This document shows positions 22,601 to 30,960 of a DNA stretch of 30,960 bases, in pieces. Every line of letters starts with the position of its first letter. The stretch's first letter is position 1. Source of the DNA: Chloromonas sp. AAM2 (taxonomy: Eukaryota > Chlorophyta > Chlorophyceae > Chlamydomonadales > Chlamydomonadaceae); assembly GCA_004335635.1 (NCBI GenBank), contig QAXH01000756.1, positions 1-30,960 of the forward strand. The letters are read 5' to 3'. The notes beneath the pieces are model-generated. The model was not told where the DNA came from and did no database searches. It saw nothing but the letters and a program-made list of their open reading frames with translations. Position numbers and translations under genes: made by a program.

Positions 22601-24828
22601 TTACAACAGCCTTGGATGCTGGCTTGCCAGACACCTTGGCCACGCCTGTCGGGCAAGCTGTGGATGGACGTCTGCTTGACACTGCCTGTACAGGCGCGGT
22701 CTGGCCAGGCGGCGGTGCTGTGAGGCGGAGGACTCTAGAGGCCGGACCATTGTCAGGAGGAAGTGCCAGTGCCATCATGCCGGGCAGTGAGGGTGTTGGA
22801 TCTGTGCACAGACAACACACATGCATGAGCCATGATGCAGCCCTGTAAGCCAGATAACAGCAGTGCGTGAGCCATTGTTAGTCATGACCAGCCATTGGCC
22901 AGCAACTGTTCAATTTCACAAGGGTTGCTGCACATGATGTAAACGTCAGTCCCTGTCATGCTCCTGGACAATCAGTTCCACATCAACCAAATCACACACT
23001 TACCCTCTTCTGATGTGAGGCCCTGTGCTGCCCTTAGTGCAGCACATGCATCCTCCCACTCGGTTTGCATGCGCCTCTGCTGCTCCATTAGTATGCTCCA
23101 CTTGATCAAGACATACTCCTGGCGGGCTCGGCAGTCCGCTTCAGCCTGACTCATCGGTTCTGGCTCGTCCGCAGCCAACGCAACCTGCAGATCTGAAGCT
23201 GCAAACCCGCCATGTTCAAGCGCAGATGCTGGAACCACTGCAGCCCCGGGTTCTGCGGCAGAATCCGTGTTGGCGTGATGAACTACAACCGCCTGGCTGG
23301 CAGTGGCAACAGCTTGTGCAGTTTTCCTGCGTGCTGCAGGTGCTTGCTGCTTTGGTTTGTGTGGCATGGGCTCCTGCGCTGCGGTGGGAGCCGCTGTCGG
23401 TTGGCTGAGGCCAGGCATGGGGCCAGGCATATCCTGCACAGTGGGGACAAGGTCCCGTGTTGCCCTGGCTGCATCGGAGCCAGAAGGTGCTGCCTGTGTG
23501 GCGGAGCGAGCACCCATGCCTGCAGCAGCACCAGGTGCGCCAGCCGAGGGACGAATAGCAGGCTTGGCGCCAGGACGAGCAGCCGATAACCCACGCCCTG
23601 AGTTTGCAACATCCAAGGCCGCAGCTTGCATTGCCGACATTGCCCTGACCGCAGACCGTTGCAGCAGCTGCATTGCAGGCAGGGCAGCCCCTGGCGAGCT
23701 CTGTTTGGGTCGTGTAGGCTGCTGCCCGGCTGCACCACCAGCTTGTGCGTCTGCAGAGTTGCGCCGGAGCACAGCGCTGCCTAACGGATGGGAGAAGTAT
23801 GGAGAACCTGGGCCGCTGCCTGCCGTCCGTGCATGCGATGGGCCTGCTTCGCTGACAGGCTGAGCAACTGCAGCGGACCCGGACACTGCTGCAACTGGAC
23901 CAGAAAAATTGGGGCCTGAAGCTGCAGCTGTGGGTGGCAGTGCAGCTGCATCTGCTGGAGCTTGTATGCCACCACCTGTTGGAGGGCCCAGGCGCTCTGA
24001 TATGAGCTCCAAGAATGCATGCGCACTCTGCCGGTTCTTGGCTTGCACAATATCCGCCGGTGCTGCCCGTTGCGTCCCACTTGTTGCCATTGGCCGTGCC
24101 ACGGCAGCCCGGTTCTTGCTGGGGCTCACACCCTGGCTGGCGCCGCGCTTGCCTAGACTGGAAGTGCTGGAAGTGGTTGCAGCCCGCGACTGGCCATTGG
24201 CGGACGCAACAGCATGGCCAGATGTGGGGTTTGCTGGCGGCAGGCTGCCAGTGGCTGCACGCAGGGGCATGCGTGCTGCTGAGCCGGAGTTGGACTGCCC
24301 AGCAGCAGCTGGTATGGACATGGCATTGCCCACACCTTGGCCGCTAAGTGGTGGCGTAGCTGCACGTCTCTGCAATTCCTTTTCCTTTGCTTTCGTCCTA
24401 CGCTCTGACTCGGCAATCAAGAGCCTCAGTTTCTCAATCTCAAGGGTCTTCTGCGTCAGATCGGCTGGCTGGCCTACAGCATCAGTGTTACTGTGCTGCG
24501 TCTGCTGTTCCTGTTCGTCTCCTTCTTTTTCGTCTTCTTCAAAGTCCAGGATGAACTCTGAGGAGGATCAGCGAGAGCAGGATGAGGTCATGAACTGGGC
24601 CTTGGTGCCCTGAGTTCGCTTTTTCACACACAGACACTAACGAGCATGCAAAGTAGCAGTGCTTCCAGCTGTGGTGACATGGGTGGTGCAACTAATTACG
24701 AGTGGGAAGCCGCATGGTTGTTTCCCATGGTTGTTTTCCATGCTGCCTGAGGTGGCAGTCTGTTCCCACCAACCTGGAAGTCCTCCATCACGATCATCGC
24801 GGGCCCGTCCTCGCTGTTGTGCAGCCAT
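13385..24828 (-). CDS. ZFC3H1: ZFC3H1/Red1-like nuclear RNA-exosome adaptor, 3099 aa
   Basis: In animals ZFC3H1, and in fission yeast Red1, link the helicase MTR4/Mtl1 to poly(A)-binding factors and send nuclear polyadenylated RNA to the exosome. Nine exons: 24828-24774, 24557-23004, 22801-17132, 16656-16355, 16106-15918, 15722-15392, 14961-14219, 14008-13811, 13642-13385. Every junction is in phase; 9300 nt. Order: short basic start; acidic patch EFILDFEEDEKEG; coiled coil (LEIEKLRLLIAESERRTKAK); long Ala/Ser/Pro disorder; RD/RE/KD-rich tract (~884-1060); Pro/Gln repeats (~1178-1324); polyQ; SUMO-binding-type motif (1896-1906); tandem 21-aa repeats. Then the zinc finger C2323-x7-C2331-x4-C2336-x3-H2340 (CRFDIRGSCRDMRCPMQH), the zf-C3H1 spacing. 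The last 670 residues (exons 4-9) are helical with HAT/TPR-like units (SPAFWLQWACEQLGYG, ALDVLAEGLLYLQ), as in ZFC3H1. The family call rests on the zinc finger plus layout; the HAT part is weakly conserved. Human ZFC3H1 is about 2000 aa. Confidence 0.82.
16684..16930. repeat. Degenerate ~125-145 bp tandem repeat in ZFC3H1-like intron 3
   Basis: CCAGCCACYTSAGGARYACAGRAACG occurs at 16748 and 16893, and GCAGCTCATTG at 16712 and 16838. The flanks align too, with an indel of about 19 bp. The block fills most of the intron between the exons at 17132 and 16656. Confidence 0.65.
17391..17444 (-). other. zf-C3H1 zinc finger (residues 2323-2340)
   Basis: Encodes CRFDIRGSCRDMRCPMQH: C-x7-C-x4-C-x3-H, the spacing of the putative zinc finger shared by ZFC3H1 and Red1. 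All four ligands are present. This is the main evidence for the family assignment of the gene. Confidence 0.85.
18288..18479 (-). repeat. Three tandem 63-bp coding repeats (21-aa units)
   Basis: Units start near 18479, 18413 and 18350 on the minus strand. The protein units share the core AAQPEK(L/P)VQ(G)QQQ(H/Q)K. Units 2 and 3 are nearly identical; unit 1 has extra Gln codons. Confidence 0.8.
18693..18731 (-). other. SUMO-interacting-type motif in the ZFC3H1-like protein
   Basis: Encodes SIDVIVIDDDDDDV (motif at residues 1896-1906). A hydrophobic V-I-V-I core directly followed by six Asp is the classic layout of a SUMO-interacting motif with an acidic tail. It lies in an otherwise disordered region. 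Confidence 0.6.
19629..19679 (-). repeat. (CAG)17 polyglutamine tract
   Basis: Seventeen perfect CTG triplets on the plus strand, read as CAG in the gene, encode polyQ in the disordered middle of the ZFC3H1-like protein. The purity makes it likely to vary in length between strains. Confidence 0.95.
20441..20880 (-). repeat. 12-bp coding minisatellite, (Q-P-x-x)n
   Basis: About 35 degenerate copies of a 12-bp unit (plus strand TGTGCAGGTGGC-like) encode a four-residue repeat of the type AQPP/AQPL/KQPD, residues about 1178-1324 of the ZFC3H1-like protein. No frame breaks are seen. Confidence 0.8.
21260..21760 (-). repeat. Codon-level RD/RE/KD repeat tract
   Basis: Encodes a highly charged tract of alternating Arg/Lys with Asp/Glu (DRERDRDRDKDKDRDR type), residues about 884-1060. 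Such mixed-charge tracts are common in nuclear-speckle and RNA-processing proteins. Confidence 0.8.
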
Positions 24829-24903
24829 AGTGCGTCCGCCTTCTGCCAGTGCGAACTATGCGATTCCTTTCTGCATGGGTGCTACTGCTTATGCCTTCGC
24901 CCG
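24829..24903. promoter_or_regulatory. 75-bp bidirectional start region, ZFC3H1-like and BET1
   Basis: Only 75 bp separate the start codon of the minus-strand ZFC3H1-like gene from the proposed BET1 start. If both are right, the 5' UTRs overlap or are very short. The BET1 first exon is the weaker of the two ends. No TATA box is seen. Confidence 0.4.
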
Positions 24904-26351
24904 ATGCTTGCGGCCCCCAAGATTGTACATTTCGAACGGCAGCAGCAACTTCGTGTGGGCTTGCCGGACTGTCGTGGAGCAAAATAAATTCCCCGTTAGC
25001 ACGCTCCGAGATCCGGCCGAGAAACGGCACGGATGTTGCCAAAGTTGGGTTTTCAAGACTGGCCCTTACGCACAGCTTGATGATGTTATTGAGCAAGACG
25101 CTTTGACGATTTGTACTTTGCAACGGCTAACGGGCAAATTCTTATGGTCATCAGACCCACTAAGTAACTGGCGGACCTCAGGGACAGGGGCATGGCTCTG
25201 GGCGGCACAAGGCAAGTGCACCTGCATAGCTTAAATGTGTGCTGCTACGACATCTGTGCTGCACAACACTCATCATGCTTCGGTTTGTGTGTGTGCATAC
25301 GCAGGCGAGGCAAGGCAAGTGGACACGGCCTCAGGCAGCATCAGTGAGGTCAAGGGGTTGATAATGGACGCTGAGGCAGTGTACCAGAGAAGTAACACAT
25401 GTTCTAGTTCTACTTGCAGGGCTCAGTGGATGTTGAATCCTTAGAACAGGAGAACGAGCGTGGATTGGGCTCTCTGGCAGACAGAGTAGGGCTACTGAAG
25501 GCGGTAAGTCAAAAGCTCTGGGGTAAGAGCCAAGGAGACTATGCCATGCCTGGCATGCACAAGTCTTGGTTCTCAGCGGAAAGTAGAGTTCGGAATGATC
25601 ACGATTGCCAGGAGTGAAGGAAGCTTTCTCATACCTGGCACAGCGTGCTCTGCAATCAGCTGCACAATAGCGAGGAGCTGCAGTTGCTCCTGCTTGCTCT
25701 CTGCAGGCCACACAGGCCATTAAGGGAGAAGCGGACTCACAGCATGCTACCTTAGATAGGATGGTAAGTGATGTGCTACCTATTATCGCTGGCACTTGCA
25801 GTGGCCCAAGTGTCCATCAGCACCTCAAGACGAAGAGACCACAACTTCATACCAGCCACCATGCGAACGACAGGTCATGGGCAATTTCTAAGCAAATCCT
25901 GCTCAATGAGCGTGGACCATATCGAAGCAGATTTTGCACCTTGACCCTGCATGCAGGGTGCTATGCAATTCAGACGATGGCACTCTTGTGTACCCAATGG
26001 CTTTGCAATGACAGGATTAGCACCGCAACAGATTACATGACACTGTGTGCAGGGCGACAGCATGCTGGGCGCGCGTGGTGTGCTAGGCCAAGTCAACGAC
26101 AAATTCAAAATGGTAAGCATTAAGCTTGAGGCAGGGTAGACATGGCGCTCGTGCAGGTGCTGCTAGAATTCAGTTGTCATCAAAGCAGCTCTGCTGACAC
26201 GTTCACGTGCTATGATTAGTGGTGTTTGAATTCCTTTGTATATTCTCCTGTGCAGGTCATGGACAACAAACAGAACCGGCAGATGACCATCCTTGTGATA
26301 ATATGCATTTCAGTCTTGGTTGTGTTCTGGTGGCTGGTCAAGAAGCGGTGA
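24904..26351 (+). CDS. BET1: Bet1-type Qc-SNARE, ER-Golgi traffic
   Basis: Tail-anchored SNARE that helps fuse ER-derived vesicles with the Golgi. Exons: 24904-24952, 25305-25348, 25420-25503, 25707-25763, 26053-26112, 26256-26351; 390 nt, 129 aa, all phases matching. Exons 3-5 form the SNARE helix: SLEQENERGLGSLADRVGLL, then KGEADSQHATLDRM, then GARGVLGQVNDKFKM. The Gln in DSQHA sits where Bet1 proteins have the zero-layer Q. Exon 6 gives NRQM, one C-terminal transmembrane helix (TILVIICISVLVVFWWLV) and KKR before the stop, as expected for a tail anchor. The first two exons (MLAAPKIVHFERQQQL, then EARQVDTASGSISE) fit by phase and length but have no family signature, so the start is tentative. 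Confidence 0.88.
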
Positions 26352-27750
26352 CTCAGGCTAGCACAACTCATCCGCGATCAGGCATGCCTGCCAGTCTCAT
26401 GCGGCCATGGCCCCTCTAAGCATCAGCCCTCTGGCCACCCAGCACAGTCCGCAGTCCTCTCGCGCATGCGAGCCTGCTGCTGCCGTTGTGCTGACGGCCT
26501 TCCAAACCGAACTTGCTTCATGCAAGCACGACAGTTGAATGGGTTTTGCCCCGCAGAATATTGACTCGAGCGTTGATGATATTGACTTGGTGGCTGCCCT
26601 TTCCAGTTACGATATGTGCACGATTAATGGACAGTCAGCACCCTTCCCTGAACTGGCCTTACTGTTTAGTACGTGCTCCTGGTTGTTCTTACACCTTGTG
26701 AAGTGTTCCCCGAGGATTATAAAAGGGATGCATGATGACGTGCACCAGGTTTAATCATGCCTCAATCGACCAACACAAACGGCTAATCCACCGTAGTCTC
26801 TCACAAAAGCAGACAAGACACTCTACGAGCTCCATCCTGACTGAACCAGTAAAAATTGATGTATGACATTGATGTATTGAATGGTAACATTCAAAAGTTA
26901 GGTGAATGACATAGTCGGCTGTAACATTGCACAAGACATGAACTATCATCAACACATTGGTTCCTGTGGTACGCTCAAAACTGTCCCAGAACTGGCAAAG
27001 TTTTTTTTTGGTGTGGGATGAGTAGTGGTTTGCATCAAACGTGGAGATCGTCAAAATTCGCCTCAGATGGACGTTATACTCGGAGTCTCAGAGCGACTCA
27101 ACTTGACTGTGGGAAATGATGATCAACTTGTGATGGTATCGTCCATATGGACGCATTGGACCGGGCCCGAGTAGTGGCGCGGGAGACCACTGTCCTGTTC
27201 TGGGCCCATCGCAAGCAAATCTATCCACACAGACTGGAGCCGGAGTAGCGCGAACTTGAGCGAAGTTGACCCATAAGATGTGATGTAACGAGAGTGAGCC
27301 GCCATGCCACGTGTCCGACGCTACTGGCGTGGGCCTTGGATGGCAAAAACAGTTGGTTATAATGCCGGCACAGTGTTGACGTACGCCCATGCTGACATAA
27401 CTCACATCTTGACGTACCTCACATGTTCGGCTCACCAATGGCACAGATGCAGACCCCAGACATGAGGGCTGGTGCAACAAGGCCAGTGCTGGCATAATAT
27501 GTTCCAAGAGCGGCTCTGGCTACTGGAAGCATATCACGTGGAAGGCGTGATTGGCTAATGGCAGTGGCGTGTAAAGTGGTGTGCACTCCCTCCTTGTAAA
27601 CAGTCAAGCCAGCGCTCAGCAACCCTGGCCTGCAGCTACACCTGGCACCAAACCCGCGGTTGCCTGCGTTGCTGAGCTTGCAGAAGGCCCACCCACACCA
27701 GCCACATCAGCTGAAGCAGCTGCTGGACCAGCCGCTCAGTCAGCTGAGCC
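26352..27750. other. Intergenic region between BET1 and the HrpB-like gene
   Basis: About 1.4 kb. It should hold the BET1 3' UTR (a TGTAA lies at 26920-26924) and the HrpB promoter. A TATAAAAG occurs at 26718-26725, but about 1 kb before the HrpB start. An open frame at 26539-26754 has no recognisable domain. I cannot support a gene here. Confidence 0.45.
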
Positions 27751-30700
27751 ATGAGGGCGGGGCTGCCCAGCACGGCCTCCAGGGCAAGTGGCTATGCCCA
27801 GAGGACAGTCGGCAATACTTGCTGGGATGCAGCCAGTTGCGGCCCTTGCGCACTCCTGCCACTCGAGCGTCCCACTCTGTCCAATCGATGCTCCAGTTTG
27901 TGTTGCCCACCAGCCAGCATCAGCCCACATATAACAACCGCTGCACCTCTTGAACGGCATCAACGGCACACATGCGCTCCCCGGGGCCGGCACAGGCGTT
28001 TGCACCATGCACCAGGAACCCTGTCAGCCACCACCACACCAGCAAGCACCACCAGCCCAGCTGCAGTGCCGTTACCACCGGCTATTGAGCGCATATGTGG
28101 AGATTTGCCCATCAAGTAAGAGGTCACAGATTAAAGAAAGAAAGGTGTCCAGTTCAGCAAGGCAGGCCCTGGGTGCATGCCAGTGCATCCGTCATGCCAG
28201 GTAACTAATTGGATCAGCTGCACCCTCAACAAACCCGGCATGCCCAACCAGCGTGCACATGTGATTCTGTCGTGCCATGGTGACCCCATGGTCACAGACA
28301 TGACGACCCCTTTTCTCACGAACGCAGGCGTCTAGCACACGTACACAAACGTAAAGATAGACGTCACACACCACATCACGTGTTTGTTGCAGGCAAGTGG
28401 TCATGGAGATCCTGTATGCGCTGGACAGCCACAGTGGTGCGGTGCTGCAGGTGGGGCACATGGCCCGACTAGGGTTGTCAGTGATGGGTGGGCCAAAGGG
28501 CCCTGTCTGAGTCGGTAGGTATGACGAGTGGCCGCCGTGTAGATGGTGGTATCACATGATGGTGTAACATGATAGCGAGTGATGGGGGGGGCCGGGGGGG
28601 GCCGGCCAAGCACGCTGGTTTGTGATTCGCAGTGCTGTTGGCGCTGGCCCCTGGTAATGTCAGCCACAGGCATGCAATAGTTTGTCTGTCTTGTACCAGC
28701 TTCAAGTGTTGGTACCTGTTCCTTGATGTCAAGCTGACCATACAGCCCTCCCTAGAAGGCCCGGGGGTGGCCACCCGGCATGCTGTGGCTCATTACGTCA
28801 CCCGTGCAGGCCCCGCCCGGAGCTGGCAAGACGTCCACGGTGCCGCTGGCCTTGTTGGCGCACCGCCCCGCTTACCTCACGGGCGCAGCCTCAGCCTCAG
28901 CCCCAGCCCCTGCAGCAGGGGCCCCGGGGGGCGGCACTCGGGAGCCAGTGATCCTGGTGCTCGAGCCTAGGAGGGTGGCGGCCAAGGCAGCGGCACGGAG
29001 GATGGCGGCCACACTCGGGGAAAAAGTGAGGCCATGCCTGGGCCGTGCTGCCACGTGTTCGTGTGCATCGTGCTTCCTCATGACTTGGGTTCTTGTCACT
29101 CATGCACTGCCTCATGGGGGTCTCAGTGAATATGACCAGGTTGTTACGCTTGACAAGGTCAATGTCACCACGCCATGGAAGTTGTAACATCAAATCCCAC
29201 GCACGCGGTCATGCTCCTGCCACTTAAGACCTGCGGTACAGAGGCCTGCCCACACCACCAGTCGGGGTTGCACCACAGTTCACTTCACTTATCTTTATGT
29301 GGCTTCATGCGCCTGGGAGCATGAATGAATGGCCTCAAATAGCTGCTGCAATTGACAAGCATGACCACGCCTGCCAGGTTGATGCAGGGCAGGCCTAGAC
29401 CTTCCTTTGCCTCACCCATCGAACGCCGGTAAAGCACACGTTTCCTGCTCCATGGTACGCGCTTGAAGTGTGTGTATGCTGTTGGAGTGGCATGGACGAT
29501 CGACCTCACATGCCAGCGTGGCCCTGCTTGCCACAGGTCGGCATGACTGTGGGGTACCGCGTGCGGCTGGAGACGTGCGTGAGCCGGGGCACGCGCATAG
29601 AGGTCATCACAGAGGGTGGGTGCACTCAGGCCCGAGGCCCAGTGGCAGGGCCAATGGCAGGAAGGGACAGGACGGGGCTTGGCTTGACAAGGCAGAGCAC
29701 ATCAGTATATGACCAGTAGATGTTGCCTTTCTGTGAGGACCAAGAGAACTGCCCTGTGACACGCTTGAGGGGCACTGATTGCTTTGTGATGGCTCGGCCA
29801 GGTACCTCCCGAAATGGAAGAACACTGCTAGATCTGTTTGTGAGATCAGCACCTGTACCACAGGCTGATCTAGGTAGTTTTGTTATCTATCCCACATCAG
29901 GGTGCACTTGCATGTGCGCCAGGCCCATGTATTGGGTTGCCTCTTGCTTCCAGTGGTTTGCCGCGTGGCGTCCCTTGCAGGCGTGCTGTTGCGTCGGCTT
30001 CAGTCCGACCCTGAGCTGGAGGGTGTGGGAGCCATTCTCTTCGATGAGTTCCATGAGCGCAACCTGGACGCTGACCTGGCGCTGGCAATGACGTGTGACC
30101 TGCAGGCGGGGCACGTGCTGGGATGATAACGTTGCCTTGTAATGGTTATTTGGCCGTGACGTGTTTACTGTGGGCCTAGGGTAGTGGCATTCACCCCTGT
30201 TGTGGAATGGTTATGTTCCATTAAATGATTCTGACAAGAGAGCCTCACATACCACCGCACTAGTCGTTTTGCCTCGCTCAGAGAACATCGCAGGACATCT
30301 GACTGTCTCTGACTATGCTGATCCTACCTGTGCTTGCCTTTCCTCGCAGTCAATAGCACGACCCGACCTTCGTTTGTTGGTGATGAGTGCCACGCTGGGC
30401 GGGGGGCTGGCGGAGCGCTGCAGCGCGATACTGGGGGCCAGCGGGTCAGCCGGGGAGGGCCCTGCCTCCACAGCTGCTTCCACTGCTGCCCTGGCGCCAG
30501 TGGTGACAAGTGAAGGTCGCAGCTACCCCGTGAGATGTGTGTACCTCGGTGAGTGAGCGAGCGAGTGAGTGAGTGAGAGTGAGTGAGAAAGTGTACATGT
30601 CTGTGAGTTGAAAGTGACTCTGTGAACGGCCAGCCGGTTGTCAGGCTGCAGTCTACCAGTTGTTGTCTTGTCCACATACAGCCCAACTTCACGCAATTCA

Positions 30701-30960
30701 TGAGCAGATCTCAACCATAGCAACACTGCCACGCCTGTCAATTCATGTTCAATGTTGTCCAGACTATGCCACAGTATTGTTGCCTGTTGTCAACATGTCG
30801 TTGACCTACGCCGCACTGGTTGGTCAAGGCGTGTTCCCAGTTGTGGCGCAGGCGCTCCCTCGCGCGAGCGGCATGCGCTTGAGGGTGCGGTGGCGGAGGC
30901 GGTGGCGGGGGCCCTGGCCGCGCAGGACACGCGGGCCGCGCCCCGGGGGGACGTGCTGTG
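27751..30960 (+). CDS. hrpB: HrpB-type DExH ATP-dependent RNA helicase, 3' end off the window
   Basis: Exons: 27751-28115, 28393-28450, 28810-29025, 29537-29615, 29981-30114, 30350-30548, 30852-30960 and onward; phases match. Motifs: [20 protein letters not shown] then [11 protein letters not shown] (Walker A, 141-148), [16 protein letters not shown] (Ia, 191-), VGYRVR, ITEG (237-239), DEFHER (motif II, 260-265) and VMSATL (motif III, 296-298). DEFH rather than DEAH, and LEPRRVAA, are typical of bacterial HrpB. The window ends within the stretch leading to motif IV ([18 protein letters not shown]...GDVL). The first 120 residues are Ser/Ala/Pro/Cys-rich, poor in acidic residues and unrelated to the core, as expected for an organelle transit peptide; that is inference. 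A 22-residue Ala/Pro/Gly insert sits between motifs I and Ia. Start ATG at 27751 (GCC-ATG-A). Role: RNA or RNP remodelling; the exact substrate is unknown. Confidence 0.88.
28584..28611 (+). other. G-run cluster in HrpB intron 2
   Basis: Two long G runs separated by CC, followed by GGCC. It could form a G-quadruplex in the pre-mRNA or on the DNA strand. It sits inside an intron, 200-230 bp before the acceptor. Confidence 0.4.
30549..30592 (+). repeat. (GAGT)n repeat growing from a 5' splice site
   Basis: The donor of HrpB intron 6 reads straight into GTGAGTGAGCGAGCGAGTGA and further GAGT units. The repeat contains several extra copies of the GTGAGT donor sequence, so more than one 5' splice site is possible; only the first is in the position the family alignment expects. 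Confidence 0.75.

Noticed and set aside
24794..25123. 109-aa minus-strand open frame overlapping the BET1 5' end
   Set aside because: It runs into the first exon of the ZFC3H1-like gene in another frame and has no family signature.
26718..26725. TATAAAAG, a possible TATA box
   Set aside because: About 1 kb before the HrpB start and with no gene just downstream; a chance match is as likely unless an untranslated exon exists.
26539..26754. 71-aa plus-strand open frame with a preceding possible acceptor
   Set aside because: No recognisable domain and no phase-compatible exon partner found; more likely intergenic.
27088..27507. 139-aa minus-strand open frame between BET1 and HrpB
   Set aside because: Composition looks random; no motif, hydrophobic helix or splice support.

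Overview
The window is nuclear DNA of a green alga, most likely a chlorophyte of the Chlorophyceae. The evidence is intron-dense protein genes with short GT-AG introns (donors GTGAGT, GTGCGC, GTGTGT; acceptors mostly TGCAG), TGTAA poly(A)-type signals after some stop codons, CTG/CAG-rich low-complexity coding exons, and fragments of an L1-type LINE. I joined exons by hand, requiring splice dinucleotides, matching intron phases and family conservation. No bacterial-style operon, CRISPR array, rRNA or tRNA was recognised.

Layout: (1) 1-2260, minus: the 3' two thirds of a conserved one-helix membrane protein, running off the left edge. (2) 2781-6128, plus: peptidyl-tRNA hydrolase 2 (PTH2), five exons. 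Its 2.2-kb second intron holds two head-to-head, 5'-truncated LINE remnants. (3) 7196-11031, minus: the ER ubiquitin ligase HRD1/synoviolin, ten exons, 796 aa. (4) 11671-12133, plus: a two-exon, 138-aa predicted membrane protein of unknown function. (5) 13385-24828, minus: a 3099-aa ZFC3H1/Red1-like nuclear RNA-exosome adaptor, nine exons, one of them 5.67 kb. (6) 24904-26351, plus: a Bet1-type Qc-SNARE, 129 aa. (7) 27751-30960, plus: the N-terminal half of a bacterial-type HrpB DExH helicase, probably organelle-targeted, running off the right edge.

The genes are mostly in alternating divergent and convergent pairs. The tightest pair is ZFC3H1-like/BET1, with 75 bp between the two start codons. 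The genes do not form one pathway. They cover translation (PTH2), ER protein quality control (HRD1), ER-Golgi traffic (BET1), nuclear RNA turnover (ZFC3H1-like) and probably organellar RNA remodelling (HrpB). The most notable items are the full ZFC3H1-like model with its zinc finger, a strong SUMO-interacting-type motif and several young internal repeats; the LINE with an (AC)n tail; and two introns built of degenerate ~120-145 bp tandem repeats, one of which continues into the exon.
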